A stretch of DNA of 45,580 bases from Arthrobacter sp. B0490 (GTDB lineage Bacteria; Actinomycetota; Actinomycetes; Actinomycetales; Micrococcaceae). The position numbers and the translations under genes were made by a program. The notes beneath the pieces are model-generated. The model searched no databases, was not told the DNA's origin, and saw only the letters and a list, made by a program, of their open reading frames with translations. Of the stretch, positions 23,534 to 32,801 are shown one piece after another; the stretch's first letter is position 1; each line of letters begins with the position of its first letter. The stretch lies in the NCBI RefSeq assembly GCF_002929355.1, contig NZ_PJIR01000018.1:1-45580 (forward strand). The letters are read 5' to 3'.

Positions 23534-25015
23534 ATGAACCAACGAGGGTTCCACCAACCAAAGAGTGCATGGGTTGGAGATGTCATCCCCTGGCAGGAGA
23601 ACGGCACCTTTCACCTGCTTTACCTGCACGAGGCGCGCCAAATGCCGAAGGTCGGTATGCCGTGGCACCGGGTTGTGACCGATAACCTCGTTGACTTCCA
23701 CGATGCTGGTGAATCGCTCGCCTCGGGAGGCCCATCGGCAGCGGACTTCAACGTGTATACCGGCAGTATCGTGCTGGACGCTGACGGCACGCACCATGTT
23801 TTCTACACCGGCCAGAATCCGGATCGACGCGGCGCCGACGGGCAGCCGTTGCAGGTTGTCATGCATGCCACGAGCGGTGATGGGATGCAGACCTGGGAGC
23901 GGCATCATGCTGACACCTTCGGAGCCACGGCTGGCTATGAAACCGCTGACTGGCGCGATCCTTTCGTCTTCTGGGACGAGGAAGCTAATCTCTGGCGGAT
24001 GCTCATAGCTGCCCGGCACGCATATGGGCCCGAGCGACGCCGCGGGGTTATCGCCCAGTGCACCTCGGCCGATCTCACGACCTGGGAGCCGGTTGAACCC
24101 TTTTGGGATCCACGGCGCTATGTCGCACATGAATGCCCCGAGGTGTTCCAGTGGGGAGAGTGGTGGTATCTCGTGTACTCAGAGTTCAGCGAATCCTTCA
24201 CGACGCGCTACCGGATGTCCCGCAGCTTGCACGGCCCCTGGATTGTCCCGGAGCACGACAGCCTCGACGGGCGCGCTTACTACGCTGCGAAGTCGGCTGC
24301 CCGCGATGGTCGCCGCTTTTTCTTCGGCTGGGTTGCTTCTCGCGAGGGCGCCCATGACGCCGGAGCGTGGCAGTGGGCAGGAACGATGTCGGTGCTCGAG
24401 GCTGAGCAGCGTCCCGATGGCACACTGGCCTTTCACCCGACAGCAGAAATGCGCAGCACCTTCGAGAGTGCGACCGATGCCATTCCGTTTGGCACGATTC
24501 TCGATGCGCCCGACGGATACGCACAGGCCCTGAGCTCCTTGGACGCCCCATCTTCGTTCCGACTGGTTGCTCGATTCGATATCGCCTCAGGTACCACCGA
24601 GTGTGGTGTCCTCCTCCGGGCAACAGCTGACGGTGATGAAAGCTACGTTCTACGACTGGAACCAAAGCGCAACCGTCTGGTCTTCGACCGGTGGCCGCGC
24701 AGCCTCACAGGGACGGAGCAGTGGCAGATCTCAGGGGACGTGCCCTTCGCAATCGAACTTGAACGCCCCTGTCATCTTCCCTCTGGCCCCCACGAGCTTG
24801 AGGTAATCATCGATGGTGACCTTTGTATCGCCACCGTTGATGATGCTGTCGTCCTGAGCACCCGCCTCTACGACCGACCGACCGGTCGCGTCGGTGTATT
24901 TGTGGGCGAAGGCTCCATCGCTGTTGAAAAGCTCTCCCTCTTTTCCAGGAGCGCAAGGCATGCCAGTTCCGATTCCTCATCCCTTGACTTGCTCACTGCG
25001 TCAAGCACGACCTAA
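23534..25015 (+). CDS. GH32 beta-fructosidase-like enzyme, cytoplasmic
   Basis: A 493-residue two-domain GH32 protein. The propeller carries the nucleophile Asp16 in SAWVGDVIPW (variant of the usual WMNDPNG), Asp142 in ADWRDPFVFW and the acid/base Glu200 in AHECPEVF. The C-terminal sandwich (about 310-480) has GVLLRATADGDESYVLRLEPKRNRLVFDR and HELEVIIDGDLCIATVDD. There is no signal peptide. ATG 23534 follows GAAGAGG. It resembles enzymes acting on small fructans rather than polymers. Beside a levan fructotransferase and an importer, it may open DFA IV or cleave levanbiose. That substrate is inference. Confidence 0.82.
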   Translation: MNQRGFHQPKSAWVGDVIPWQENGTFHLLYLHEARQMPKVGMPWHRVVTDNLVDFHDAGESLASGGPSAADFNVYTGSIVLDADGTHHVFYTGQNPDRRGADGQPLQVVMHATSGDGMQTWERHHADTFGATAGYETADWRDPFVFWDEEANLWRMLIAARHAYGPERRRGVIAQCTSADLTTWEPVEPFWDPRRYVAHECPEVFQWGEWWYLVYSEFSESFTTRYRMSRSLHGPWIVPEHDSLDGRAYYAAKSAARDGRRFFFGWVASREGAHDAGAWQWAGTMSVLEAEQRPDGTLAFHPTAEMRSTFESATDAIPFGTILDAPDGYAQALSSLDAPSSFRLVARFDIASGTTECGVLLRATADGDESYVLRLEPKRNRLVFDRWPRSLTGTEQWQISGDVPFAIELERPCHLPSGPHELEVIIDGDLCIATVDDAVVLSTRLYDRPTGRVGVFVGEGSIAVEKLSLFSRSARHASSDSSSLDLLTASSTT

Positions 25016-25080
25016 TTCGCTTTACCGTCCCATCCACCTCACCCCGCCCCACCAATGATCGATCAACGGAGATTCTGACC

Positions 25081-26418
25081 ATGTCACTCACCAAACGAAC
25101 CACTGCCTTCATGGCCTTCATCGCCGCATCGGCACTCACCCTCTCGGGTTGCGGCGGCGGAGCCAGCAGCGCCGACCCGGCAGACAGCAACCCTGAAGGC
25201 GAGGTCGTAGCCCGCGAAATCTCGTGGTTGCTCTCCCGCCCTGCCGACGGAGGCGTCATCACGGCGATGGAGCAGATTGCCGACGACTACGCGAAGGACC
25301 ACCCCGGCTTCGCGCTCAACCTCATCACCACGCCCGATCGTCCGTCCTACATCCAGAAATACGAGACCCTGGCTGCTGCGAACAAGCTGCCGGAGCTCTT
25401 CGACACGGATGCGACGCCGTTCGCGCAGAAGCTCGCAGAACAGGGCCGCATGATGGACGTCGAGGTGCTCTTGGAGGACCTCGGGCTTGCTGACTCGTAC
25501 CGTGATGCAGCACTGAACTACCAGCGTTTCGACGACGGGTCACTGTACATGGTGCCGTTCGAATTCCAGCTCGAGTTCTTCTGGTACAACTCGGCGCTGC
25601 TCCAGAGCGCAGGCGTTGAAGTCCCCAAGACGTTGGATGACTTCCCGGCGATGTGTAAGGCGCTGCGTGAACAGGGCGTCACCCCGATCGCACTCGACGG
25701 CCAGGACCAATGGCCGCTCGAACGGTACATGGCGTACTACCCGTTCCGCATGGCGGGCCCAGAGTACATCCAGGATTTGAAGAACGGCGAGGCGTCCTTC
25801 TCCGACCCGGCCGGCAAGGCCGCGGCCGAGTGGCTGTACGAGCTCGGCCAGGCCGGCTGCTTCCAGGAAGGCTTCTCCTCGACCGGTTACGCCGACGCGC
25901 AGGCGTTGTTCACCTCCGGTAAGGCCGCCGTCTACAACATCGGCACCTGGGAGCTCAGCAACCTCGCCACGGAGGCGCTCGACCCGGCCGTTCGCGACTC
26001 GGTCGCGACCTTCACGCTGCCGACCATCGAGGGGGCCGTGACCGCGGACAACGAGTACGTCACGCCGTCCGGTATCGGCATGGCCGTCAACGCGCAGACC
26101 TACGACCCGCTCGTCCGGGACTTCCTCGCGTTCGCACTCGAGCAATACCCCGAGATCTACGCCGCAACGGGTGCCCTCTCGCCGACCACGACGGCCCAGA
26201 CCACGATCCCCGCTGATGCTACCGATCTGTATGCGAGCTCGATCCAGCAGGCCGATGAGGTCGGCGAAGCAATTGCCATGCCATGGGATACACAGCTCGA
26301 CCCGGCGACGAACACCCGTCTGCAGCAGGAGCTGACCCTCCTGGTCCAGGGCGACACCACGCCGGACGAGTTCGTCGCAACGATGGACGCGGCCCTGCAG
26401 GAAAACACCGATGACTGA
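25081..26418 (+). CDS. ABC sugar-binding lipoprotein (CUT1), second system
   Basis: A 445-residue solute-binding protein. The signal peptide ends in the lipobox LTLSGC (Cys at about residue 24), giving a membrane-anchored receptor. The body fits family 1 binding proteins: AMEQIADDYAKDHPGFALNL, YIQKYETLAAANKLPELFDTDA and FTSGKAAVYNIGTWELSNL. GGAG precedes the ATG. Its stop codon overlaps the permease start by 8 bp. The operon contains a LacI regulator, a GH32 hydrolase and a secreted levan fructotransferase, so DFA IV or levan oligosaccharides are the likely ligands. Confidence 0.88.
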   Translation: MSLTKRTTAFMAFIAASALTLSGCGGGASSADPADSNPEGEVVAREISWLLSRPADGGVITAMEQIADDYAKDHPGFALNLITTPDRPSYIQKYETLAAANKLPELFDTDATPFAQKLAEQGRMMDVEVLLEDLGLADSYRDAALNYQRFDDGSLYMVPFEFQLEFFWYNSALLQSAGVEVPKTLDDFPAMCKALREQGVTPIALDGQDQWPLERYMAYYPFRMAGPEYIQDLKNGEASFSDPAGKAAAEWLYELGQAGCFQEGFSSTGYADAQALFTSGKAAVYNIGTWELSNLATEALDPAVRDSVATFTLPTIEGAVTADNEYVTPSGIGMAVNAQTYDPLVRDFLAFALEQYPEIYAATGALSPTTTAQTTIPADATDLYASSIQQADEVGEAIAMPWDTQLDPATNTRLQQELTLLVQGDTTPDEFVATMDAALQENTDD

Positions 26419-27370
26419 GATCGACCGAGCAGGGGCGGGCGCGACGCGCGTCCGCCCGCCCCGGCGGCGGAAACCGATGTCAACATCGATGCTTCCCCGC
26501 AGGTCGGCGCTGTCCGTGGCGGTGTTCCTTCTTCCGCCTCTCGTGCTCTACGGCGTTGCCGTATTGCTGCCGATCGTGCAGTCGCTGTTCCTGAGCCTGT
26601 ACTCGTGGGACGGCATCACGGACATGGCGTTCGTAGGCCTCGACAACTATGTGAAGATGCTGACCCGGGACGACGTCTTCTGGACGGCGTTCGCTAACGC
26701 GCTTGGCTACCTCGTGATCTGCCTCGTCCTGCAACTTGGAGGAGCACTCATCGTCGCCGGGCTGCTCACGGCGCTTCCCCGGGCACGCGAGCTGGTCAAG
26801 ACCCTGTACCTCCTGCCTGCGGTCATCTCGACGGTCGCGATCGCCCTCCTGTTCCAGCGCCTATATGCGCTCGAACCTGTCGGCCTGATCAATCAGCTCC
26901 TCGAATGGGTCGGTCTCGGCCACTTGCAGACGGCGTGGCTTTCGGACGTGCAAACGGTCCTGGTAGCCGTGTCAATCCCTGAAGGCTGGCGATTCACCGG
27001 TCTCTACATGCTCATCATCTACGCAGCTCTCATGGCCGTGCCCAGTGACCTCGAGGAAGCCGCACGGTTGGACGGCGCCTCGTGGTGGCAGATCTTCTGG
27101 CGCATCCGGTTCCCCTACATCCGGCCGGTCTGGATTACGACGACGATCATGGCAACGACGTTCGCCCTGCGCGGGTTCGACATTCCGTACCTGCTCACCA
27201 ACGGCGGTCCCGGGCAGTCATCTGAGCTGCTGACTACCTACATGTACAAGACAGCGTTCGTGCACACCGACTACGGGTATGCCAGTGCAATCTCCATGTT
27301 CATCGTCGTCGAGTGCCTGGTCGCCGTTGGCCTCATCTTTTTGCTGCTTCGTCCGAAGGACAAGTCATGA
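26411..27370 (+). CDS. ABC sugar permease, MalF-type, second system
   Basis: A 319-residue permease with six predicted membrane helices, starting at an ATG inside the end of the binding-protein gene. The EAA loop is EEAARLDGASWWQIFWRIRFP. A short basic cytoplasmic tail (RVRPPRRRKP) precedes the first helix at SALSVAVFLLPPLVLYGVAVLLP. It pairs with the MalG-type subunit, whose start overlaps its stop by 4 bp. It is distant enough from the permease at 16199 to imply a different sugar. Confidence 0.88.
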   Translation: MTEIDRAGAGATRVRPPRRRKPMSTSMLPRRSALSVAVFLLPPLVLYGVAVLLPIVQSLFLSLYSWDGITDMAFVGLDNYVKMLTRDDVFWTAFANALGYLVICLVLQLGGALIVAGLLTALPRARELVKTLYLLPAVISTVAIALLFQRLYALEPVGLINQLLEWVGLGHLQTAWLSDVQTVLVAVSIPEGWRFTGLYMLIIYAALMAVPSDLEEAARLDGASWWQIFWRIRFPYIRPVWITTTIMATTFALRGFDIPYLLTNGGPGQSSELLTTYMYKTAFVHTDYGYASAISMFIVVECLVAVGLIFLLLRPKDKS

Positions 27371-28278
27371 CCGCCTCACTACTCAAGCCCTCCACGGAGC
27401 AACCCACACCACAGTCGCCGCACGGGAAGCGCAAACCGCGTCATGCCCCGCGGGTGCGGGCGCAGCGCACCGCCCTGACCGTGACGATCATTGCGATCGT
27501 ACTGGTGCAGGTGTACCCGCTCGTGTGGTTGCTGCTGACCAGTTTCCGCACGGCAGCGGACTTCGCTGGTGGCAACCCTTTCGCGCTGCCATCGGCGTGG
27601 ACGCTGGAGAACTACACCCGAGCTTTTTCGACGGGCAATCTCGGCATGAACATCGTCAACAGCCTGATCGTCACCCTCGGGGCGAGCGTGCTGATCGTGG
27701 TGGCGGGCATGATGGCCGCCTTCGCACTGCAGGTGCTCGGTTTCCGCTTCAGCGGGCTCGTCCGCGCACTGTTCCTCCTCGGCATCATCGTTCCGGTGCA
27801 GATCGCGCTCGTCCCGCTGTTCATCGACTATTCGAAGGTCGGGCTGCTGGACACACATCTTTCGATGATCATTCCGCTGGCCGCCTTCGCCCTGCCGATG
27901 GCGGTGTACCTGTTCTCATCGTTTTACGAGTACATTCCGCGGGAAATGTACGAGGCCGCGTCACTCGATGGAGCCGGACCGTACCGGATTTTTACCCAGA
28001 TCACGTTCCCTCTCTCCATGAACACCATCATCACCGTCGTGCTCGTCAACAGCATCTTCATCTGGAACGACTTCATCTTCGCGAACACCTTCGTGCTCTC
28101 GGACGGATTGAAAACCATCCCGCTCGGTCTGCAGAACTACATCGGCGCGATGGGCAACACTGATTGGACGGCGACATTCGCCGCCGTATGTGTCACGGTC
28201 ACACCGCTGCTGCTGGTGTTCCTCGTGCTAAACAAGGCAATGATCAGTGGCCTCGAGAGCGGAGCAACCAAGGGATGA
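27367..28278 (+). CDS. ABC sugar permease, MalG-type, second system
   Basis: A 303-residue six-helix permease. ATG 27367 overlaps the previous stop (ATGA), making the longer upstream frame unlikely. The EAA loop is YEAASLDGAGPYRIFTQITFP, and IWNDFIFANTFVLSDGLKT is typical of MalG-like subunits. It overlaps the LacI gene by 4 bp at its own end, so transporter and regulator are translated together. No ATPase gene accompanies this importer either. Confidence 0.88.
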   Translation: MTASLLKPSTEQPTPQSPHGKRKPRHAPRVRAQRTALTVTIIAIVLVQVYPLVWLLLTSFRTAADFAGGNPFALPSAWTLENYTRAFSTGNLGMNIVNSLIVTLGASVLIVVAGMMAAFALQVLGFRFSGLVRALFLLGIIVPVQIALVPLFIDYSKVGLLDTHLSMIIPLAAFALPMAVYLFSSFYEYIPREMYEAASLDGAGPYRIFTQITFPLSMNTIITVVLVNSIFIWNDFIFANTFVLSDGLKTIPLGLQNYIGAMGNTDWTATFAAVCVTVTPLLLVFLVLNKAMISGLESGATKG

Positions 28279-29294
28279 CCAGCACAGGCCACGGACGAAG
28301 CACCTCGGGTATCACCATGCGGGATGTCGCTAAGGTCGCCGGCGTCTCCGTCGCGACAGTGTCCCACGTGGTGAACGACAAGCCTGGAGCGCGGATCGGT
28401 GACGATGCCAGACGTCGAGTGCACGAGGCGGTCACCGAACTGGGCTACCGGCCCAACGCCCTCGCGAAGACACTCTCGCAAGGCACGTCGCGTTTCATCG
28501 GCCTTGTCGCTGACGCTATCGCGACGACCCCGTTCGCCGGTCAAATCATCCACGGTGCGCAGGACGAGGCGTGGAAGCACGGCTACGTGCTGCTCGTGGC
28601 GAATACCGACGGCAACACCGCTGCTGAGGATGAGGCGATCATGATGATGTTGGAGCACCAGGTGCGCGGCATTCTCTACTCGACCTGGTATCACCACGAA
28701 ATCACTGTCCCCGAGGCGCTGCATCAAACCGACACGGTGCTGGTGGACTGCTTCGCGGGCGGCAGCGGGCTCCCCGCGGTGGTGCCGGATGAGGAGCAGG
28801 GCGGGCGCTCCGCAACGGAGGCGCTGCTCGCGGCGGGGCATCGTCGTATTGCATTCATCAATACCACGACGCCGTCTCCGGCGCAGAGCGGGCGCCTTGC
28901 CGGGTACCGGTCGGCGCTTGAATCCGCCGGCCTGGATTTCGACGAATCGTTGGTGTTTCCGGCGTCCCCTGAGCAGGAGGGCGGTTACACGGCCACCGCA
29001 AGTATCGTCGACTCACGGGCGACTGCCGTCTTCTGCCACAACGACCGGGTGGCCATGGGGCTCTACGACGGGCTCCGCGAGCGAGGCCTCCGAATCCCGG
29101 ACGATATGGCCGTCATGGGATTCGACAACCAGGACGTCATCGCCGCCCATCTTCGACCGCCTCTGTCGACTGTCGCCCTCCCCCACTACGAGCTCGGCGC
29201 GGCCGGCGTCCGCCGACTTCTTGGACTCGAGACGCCGTCCACAACTCATCCTCAACTGATCGCTTGCCCGCCGATCCAGCGGCACTCGATCTGA
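28275..29294 (+). CDS. LacI-family repressor of the levan/DFA IV operon
   Basis: A 339-residue regulator. The HTH and hinge read ITMRDVAKVAGVSVATVSHVVNDKPGARIGDDARRRV and NALAKTLSQGTS. The effector domain has GLVADAIATTPFAG, FCHNDRVAMGLYDGLRERGL and AVMGFDNQDVIAAHLRPPLSTVALPHYELG. The start overlaps the MalG-type permease stop (ATGA); the longer frame upstream is read-through. It is strongly similar to the LacI at 18121, including the ending TVALPHYE.G. It probably binds the operator at 23503-23520 and senses a levan-derived sugar. Confidence 0.9.
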   Translation: MTSTGHGRSTSGITMRDVAKVAGVSVATVSHVVNDKPGARIGDDARRRVHEAVTELGYRPNALAKTLSQGTSRFIGLVADAIATTPFAGQIIHGAQDEAWKHGYVLLVANTDGNTAAEDEAIMMMLEHQVRGILYSTWYHHEITVPEALHQTDTVLVDCFAGGSGLPAVVPDEEQGGRSATEALLAAGHRRIAFINTTTPSPAQSGRLAGYRSALESAGLDFDESLVFPASPEQEGGYTATASIVDSRATAVFCHNDRVAMGLYDGLRERGLRIPDDMAVMGFDNQDVIAAHLRPPLSTVALPHYELGAAGVRRLLGLETPSTTHPQLIACPPIQRHSI

Positions 29295-29304
29295 GGGGAC
29301 AGCT

Positions 29305-30774
29305 ATGCCAGACATAAACAGCCCTATGCCGCGCCCACTTTTCCATCTGACCCCGCAACGCCACTGGATGAACGATCCGAATGGCCTCGTCTTCCATCGC
29401 GGCCGTTGGCATGCCTTTTTCCAGTACAACCCTGAAGGATCTGATTGGGGGAACATGAGCTGGGGTCACGCGAGCAGTGCCGATCTGCAGCACTGGGAAG
29501 AACTCCCGGTGGCGCTGCGCTACCGACCGGGTGAACAGGTGTACTCGGGGTCGGTGGTCGTCTCCTCGCCCGGGGAAAATGGCCAACTGGTCGCCTATTA
29601 CACGAGTGCTTTCGCGGACGGCCGACAGGCGCAGTCACGAGCGATCAGCGACGACGGCGGACTCACGTGGCAGCGCGACGTCGACAACCCGGTGCTTGAC
29701 CGCGGCACGAACGCCTTCCGCGATCCGAAGATCATCCGGTTCCAGGATCACGACGGCGGTTTTCGTTGGATCATGCTCGCGGTAGAGGCCGACGACCGGC
29801 AAGTGCTGTTCTTCTCGTCCACCGACCTCCGCTCCTGGGAGCATCTGAGTACGTTCGGACCGATCGGGGCCACAGGGGTGGTCTGGGAATGCCCGGACCT
29901 GATCCCTCTCGCTGTCGACGGCCGTGCCGATGACGTCCGCTGGGTACTGCTCCTCAGCACCAATCCGATTGGCGAGGACGCCGACCCCGAAGGATCCTCG
30001 ATGAGCTTCGTCATCGGACAGTTTGACGGAACCGCGTTCACCGCGGAAAGCTCCAACCTGCAGCGCCTGGACCACGGCCGTGACTTCTACGCCGGTGTCA
30101 GCTTCGACAGTGCACCAGATGGTGCAGCTGTCATCCTCGCCTGGATGAGTAATTGGCGCTACGCCGGTAACGTCCCCTCATCGCCATGGCGGGGGGCGAT
30201 GTCACTACCGCGCCGCCTGTCGCTTATCAGTGTCGACGGCGAGCCGCGGCTCGTGCAGGAGCCGCCGACCTTCGTGACCGAGCGCTTGGCCTCCGTGACA
30301 CCCACAACCCTTCTCGGCTCTCCTGAACCCCTTGGGCTGATCCTCAGCGGCCATTCGCTCGTCGATCTGAGCTGGGATCCGGCCACCACGGGCAGGCTGC
30401 GCCTCCACCTGCAGGGCGACGCGGATGCGGTCGTCGAGCTCGTTCACGACATCGAGCCGCAACTGCTCCGCGTCACCAGGTCCGGCGTCGCGGTAGATGC
30501 CGTCCACCCGGACTTCTCCTCGACGAACGCTGTCCCCCTCGCTGCGGACGGAAAAGCACGACTCCTGCTAAGCCTCGATGGACCGCTCCTCGAGGTGTTC
30601 GTCAACGGCGGTCGGGCCACCAACTCGAATCTGGTCATGCTCGGATCCGGGTCCGTGTCGTTGACGCTCGAAACCGAGCAAGAAAGTCCGGTCACGATGT
30701 CGGCCGTCGATCTGCCATCGCCCGCGAAGATCGCCTCACCTATGACCAACAAACCTTTACCTGCGTTCGTCTGA
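29305..30774 (+). CDS. GH32 beta-fructofuranosidase, cytoplasmic
   Basis: A 489-residue canonical GH32 enzyme without a signal peptide. Catalytic residues are Asp24 in HWMNDPNGLVF, Asp140 in AFRDPKII and Glu195 in WECPDLI. The propeller is followed by a GH32C sandwich ending near LLEVFVNGG. It hydrolyses terminal beta-fructosides, such as levanbiose, inulobiose, sucrose or short fructans, in the cytoplasm. It starts 10 bp after the LacI stop and is followed 46 bp later by the levan fructotransferase gene. Its likely role is the last step, releasing free fructose from imported disaccharides. Confidence 0.9.
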   Translation: MPDINSPMPRPLFHLTPQRHWMNDPNGLVFHRGRWHAFFQYNPEGSDWGNMSWGHASSADLQHWEELPVALRYRPGEQVYSGSVVVSSPGENGQLVAYYTSAFADGRQAQSRAISDDGGLTWQRDVDNPVLDRGTNAFRDPKIIRFQDHDGGFRWIMLAVEADDRQVLFFSSTDLRSWEHLSTFGPIGATGVVWECPDLIPLAVDGRADDVRWVLLLSTNPIGEDADPEGSSMSFVIGQFDGTAFTAESSNLQRLDHGRDFYAGVSFDSAPDGAAVILAWMSNWRYAGNVPSSPWRGAMSLPRRLSLISVDGEPRLVQEPPTFVTERLASVTPTTLLGSPEPLGLILSGHSLVDLSWDPATTGRLRLHLQGDADAVVELVHDIEPQLLRVTRSGVAVDAVHPDFSSTNAVPLAADGKARLLLSLDGPLLEVFVNGGRATNSNLVMLGSGSVSLTLETEQESPVTMSAVDLPSPAKIASPMTNKPLPAFV

Positions 30775-30820
30775 GTAGAGGCACTGATCGTCGCAACACC
30801 ACTCTGGAAGGAAAACAGCA

Positions 30821-32380
30821 ATGACGCCTGATTTTTCACGACGCAGCGCGCTTCAGGGCGCCGGACTCGGCTCACTCGCTCTCTTCATGAGCAGCGTCGC
30901 TCCCGTCGCAGCCAACGCCCAGACTTCACTCAGATCGGTCTTCCACATGACCCCGCCGACGGGGTGGCTCTGCGATCCTCAACGGCCGGTGTTCACCAAC
31001 GGGGCGTACCAGCTGTACTACCTGCACTCCGGCCAGAACAACGGCCCCGGTGGCTGGGATCATGCCACAACCCGTGACGGCGTCGCGTTCACGCACCATG
31101 GCACCGTGATGCCGCTGCAACGGGACTTCCCCGTGTGGTCCGGATCCGCCGTCGTCGACACCGCAAACACCGCGGGATTCGGTGCAGGAGCAGTCGTGGC
31201 CCTTGCGACCCAGCCCACGGACGGAATCCGGAAGTTCCAAGAGCAGTACCTCTACTGGTCGACGGACGGCGGCTTCACGTTCACCATGCTCCCCGACCCG
31301 GTCATCCTCAACACTGACGGCCGAACCGCTGTGACCCCAGCGGAAACCGAAAACGCGGAATGGTTTAGAGACCCAAAAATCCACTGGGACCGTGCACGGA
31401 ACGAATGGGTCTGCGTCATCGGTCGAGCACGCTACGCAGCCTTCTACACCTCGCCGAACCTCAGAGATTGGCAACTGAAACAAAACTTCGACTACCCGAA
31501 CCACGCCCTCGGTGGGATCGAGTGCCCGGATCTTTTCGAGATGAGAGCTTACGACGGCACTTGGCACTGGGTGCTCGGCGCAAGCATGGACGCCTACAGC
31601 ATCGGACTGCCGATGACCTATGCCTACTGGATGGGAACGTGGGACGGAACACGGTTCATTACCAACGACCTCACCCCACAATGGCTCGACTGGGGTTGGG
31701 ACTGGTATGCGGCTGTCACCTGGCCGAAGGCCAGCGCACCGGACGATCGCCGCTTGGCTATCGCCTGGATGAACAACTGGAAGTACGCCGCGCGCGACGT
31801 CCCCACTGACACCTCCGACGGATACAACGGACAGAATTCGATCGTCCGCGAACTGCGGCTCGAGAGGCAATCCGGGGGCCAATACAGCCTGCTCAGCTCT
31901 CCCGTTGACGCACTGGCCAGCCACGCAACCGCGGCCATCTCGTTGCCTGACCACTACGTCACGGGAAGCGCCGTGCTGCCCTGGAGCGGCCGCGCGTATG
32001 AGATCGAACTGGACATCTCCTGGGACACTGCAGCCAACGTCGGCCTCTCCGTCGGAAGGTCCCCGGACGGCTCACGGCACACCAACATCGGCAAGTACGG
32101 AGCCGAGCTTTACGTCGACCGCTCACCATCCAACCAAGCCGGCTTCTCATTGGCACCGTACACACGTGCAGCAGCACCAATCGACGCAAACGCACGCTCG
32201 GTCCATCTGCGCATCTTCGTCGACACGCAAAGCGTCGAGGTCTTCGTCAACGCAGGCCACACAGTCATCTCGCAACAGGTCCACTTCACGGACAGCGACA
32301 GAGGCATCTCGTTCTACTCAGACGGCGGCTCAGCAAACTTTACGGGCATTACGCTCCGCGAGTTCGGCACTCCCATCTGA
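30821..32380 (+). CDS. lftA: Levan fructotransferase (DFA IV-forming), secreted GH32
   Basis: A 519-residue GH32-fold enzyme that cuts levan and cyclises the end into difructose anhydride IV (DFA IV). The N-terminus SRRSALQGAGLGSLALFMSSVAPVAANAQ is a twin-arginine-like signal peptide, so it acts outside the cell. The nucleophile Asp52 lies in TGWLCDPQRPVF, the middle Asp184 in WFRDPKIHWD and the acid/base Glu234 in GGIECPDLF. The CDPQRP variant of WMNDPNG and the surrounding text (YYLHSGQNNGPGGWDHATT) match the Arthrobacter levan fructotransferases as I remember them, as does the length. It closes an operon with an importer, LacI and cytoplasmic GH32. A terminator follows. Confidence 0.85.
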   Translation: MTPDFSRRSALQGAGLGSLALFMSSVAPVAANAQTSLRSVFHMTPPTGWLCDPQRPVFTNGAYQLYYLHSGQNNGPGGWDHATTRDGVAFTHHGTVMPLQRDFPVWSGSAVVDTANTAGFGAGAVVALATQPTDGIRKFQEQYLYWSTDGGFTFTMLPDPVILNTDGRTAVTPAETENAEWFRDPKIHWDRARNEWVCVIGRARYAAFYTSPNLRDWQLKQNFDYPNHALGGIECPDLFEMRAYDGTWHWVLGASMDAYSIGLPMTYAYWMGTWDGTRFITNDLTPQWLDWGWDWYAAVTWPKASAPDDRRLAIAWMNNWKYAARDVPTDTSDGYNGQNSIVRELRLERQSGGQYSLLSSPVDALASHATAAISLPDHYVTGSAVLPWSGRAYEIELDISWDTAANVGLSVGRSPDGSRHTNIGKYGAELYVDRSPSNQAGFSLAPYTRAAAPIDANARSVHLRIFVDTQSVEVFVNAGHTVISQQVHFTDSDRGISFYSDGGSANFTGITLREFGTPI

Positions 32381-32443
32381 CAATGGGGCGTTCTACGGGC
32401 TCCAACGGGTCTGAGCCTGAATCCTGCGCATATGGCACGCCAA

Positions 32444-32479
32444 AAGCCCCAAGGTCCGAGATGCCGGGCCTTGGGGCTT
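32444..32479. terminator. Bidirectional terminator between lftA and the ABM gene
   Basis: AAGCCCCAAGG (32444-32454) pairs perfectly with CCTTGGGGCTT (32469-32479) over a 14-base loop. Read on the minus strand it ends in TTTT, serving the ABC importer operon. It also lies past the stop of the convergent lftA gene. Confidence 0.8.
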
Positions 32480-32489
32480 CACGGTGCGG

Positions 32490-32801
32490 CTACGCCAGAG
32501 GCGAGAGCCAGGTCAGGTGGGAACCGTCTCCGACGATGAGTTCGGCGAGAGCTTCATTAAACACCCGCCCATAGTCAGCGGTAATGTGCGCCTGAAATGC
32601 CTGATCGTCTCGATATATCTCGTACACGAAAAAATCGTCCGGCGACTCCTGCCGGCGGTGAGGGTCGAAGACAATGTTGCCCGGTTCGGCTCGTACTTTG
32701 GTGGTCAGGTTGAGCAGGAGTGCCTGGACTTCGTCTGCCTTGCCGTCCTGCGCAGTGAACTCCGCGTAGAGCGCTACTGTGCCAGATGCTTGAGCGGTCA
32801 T
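32490..32801 (-). CDS. Antibiotic biosynthesis monooxygenase (ABM)-fold protein
   Basis: A 103-residue protein of the dimeric alpha-beta barrel type. It shows VALYAEFTAQDGKADEVQALLLNLT, GNIVFDPHRRQESPDDFFVYEIYRDDQAFQAHI, and a C-terminal strand. Relatives include quinol monooxygenases and the LsrG isomerase, which acts on a phosphorylated AI-2 sugar. Its ATG overlaps the ATPase stop by 4 bp, so it is the last gene of the importer operon. A role in processing the imported sugar or its phosphate, by analogy with LsrG beside the Lsr importer, is possible but unproven. Confidence 0.8.
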   Translation of the reverse strand: MTAQASGTVALYAEFTAQDGKADEVQALLLNLTTKVRAEPGNIVFDPHRRQESPDDFFVYEIYRDDQAFQAHITADYGRVFNEALAELIVGDGSHLTWLSPLA

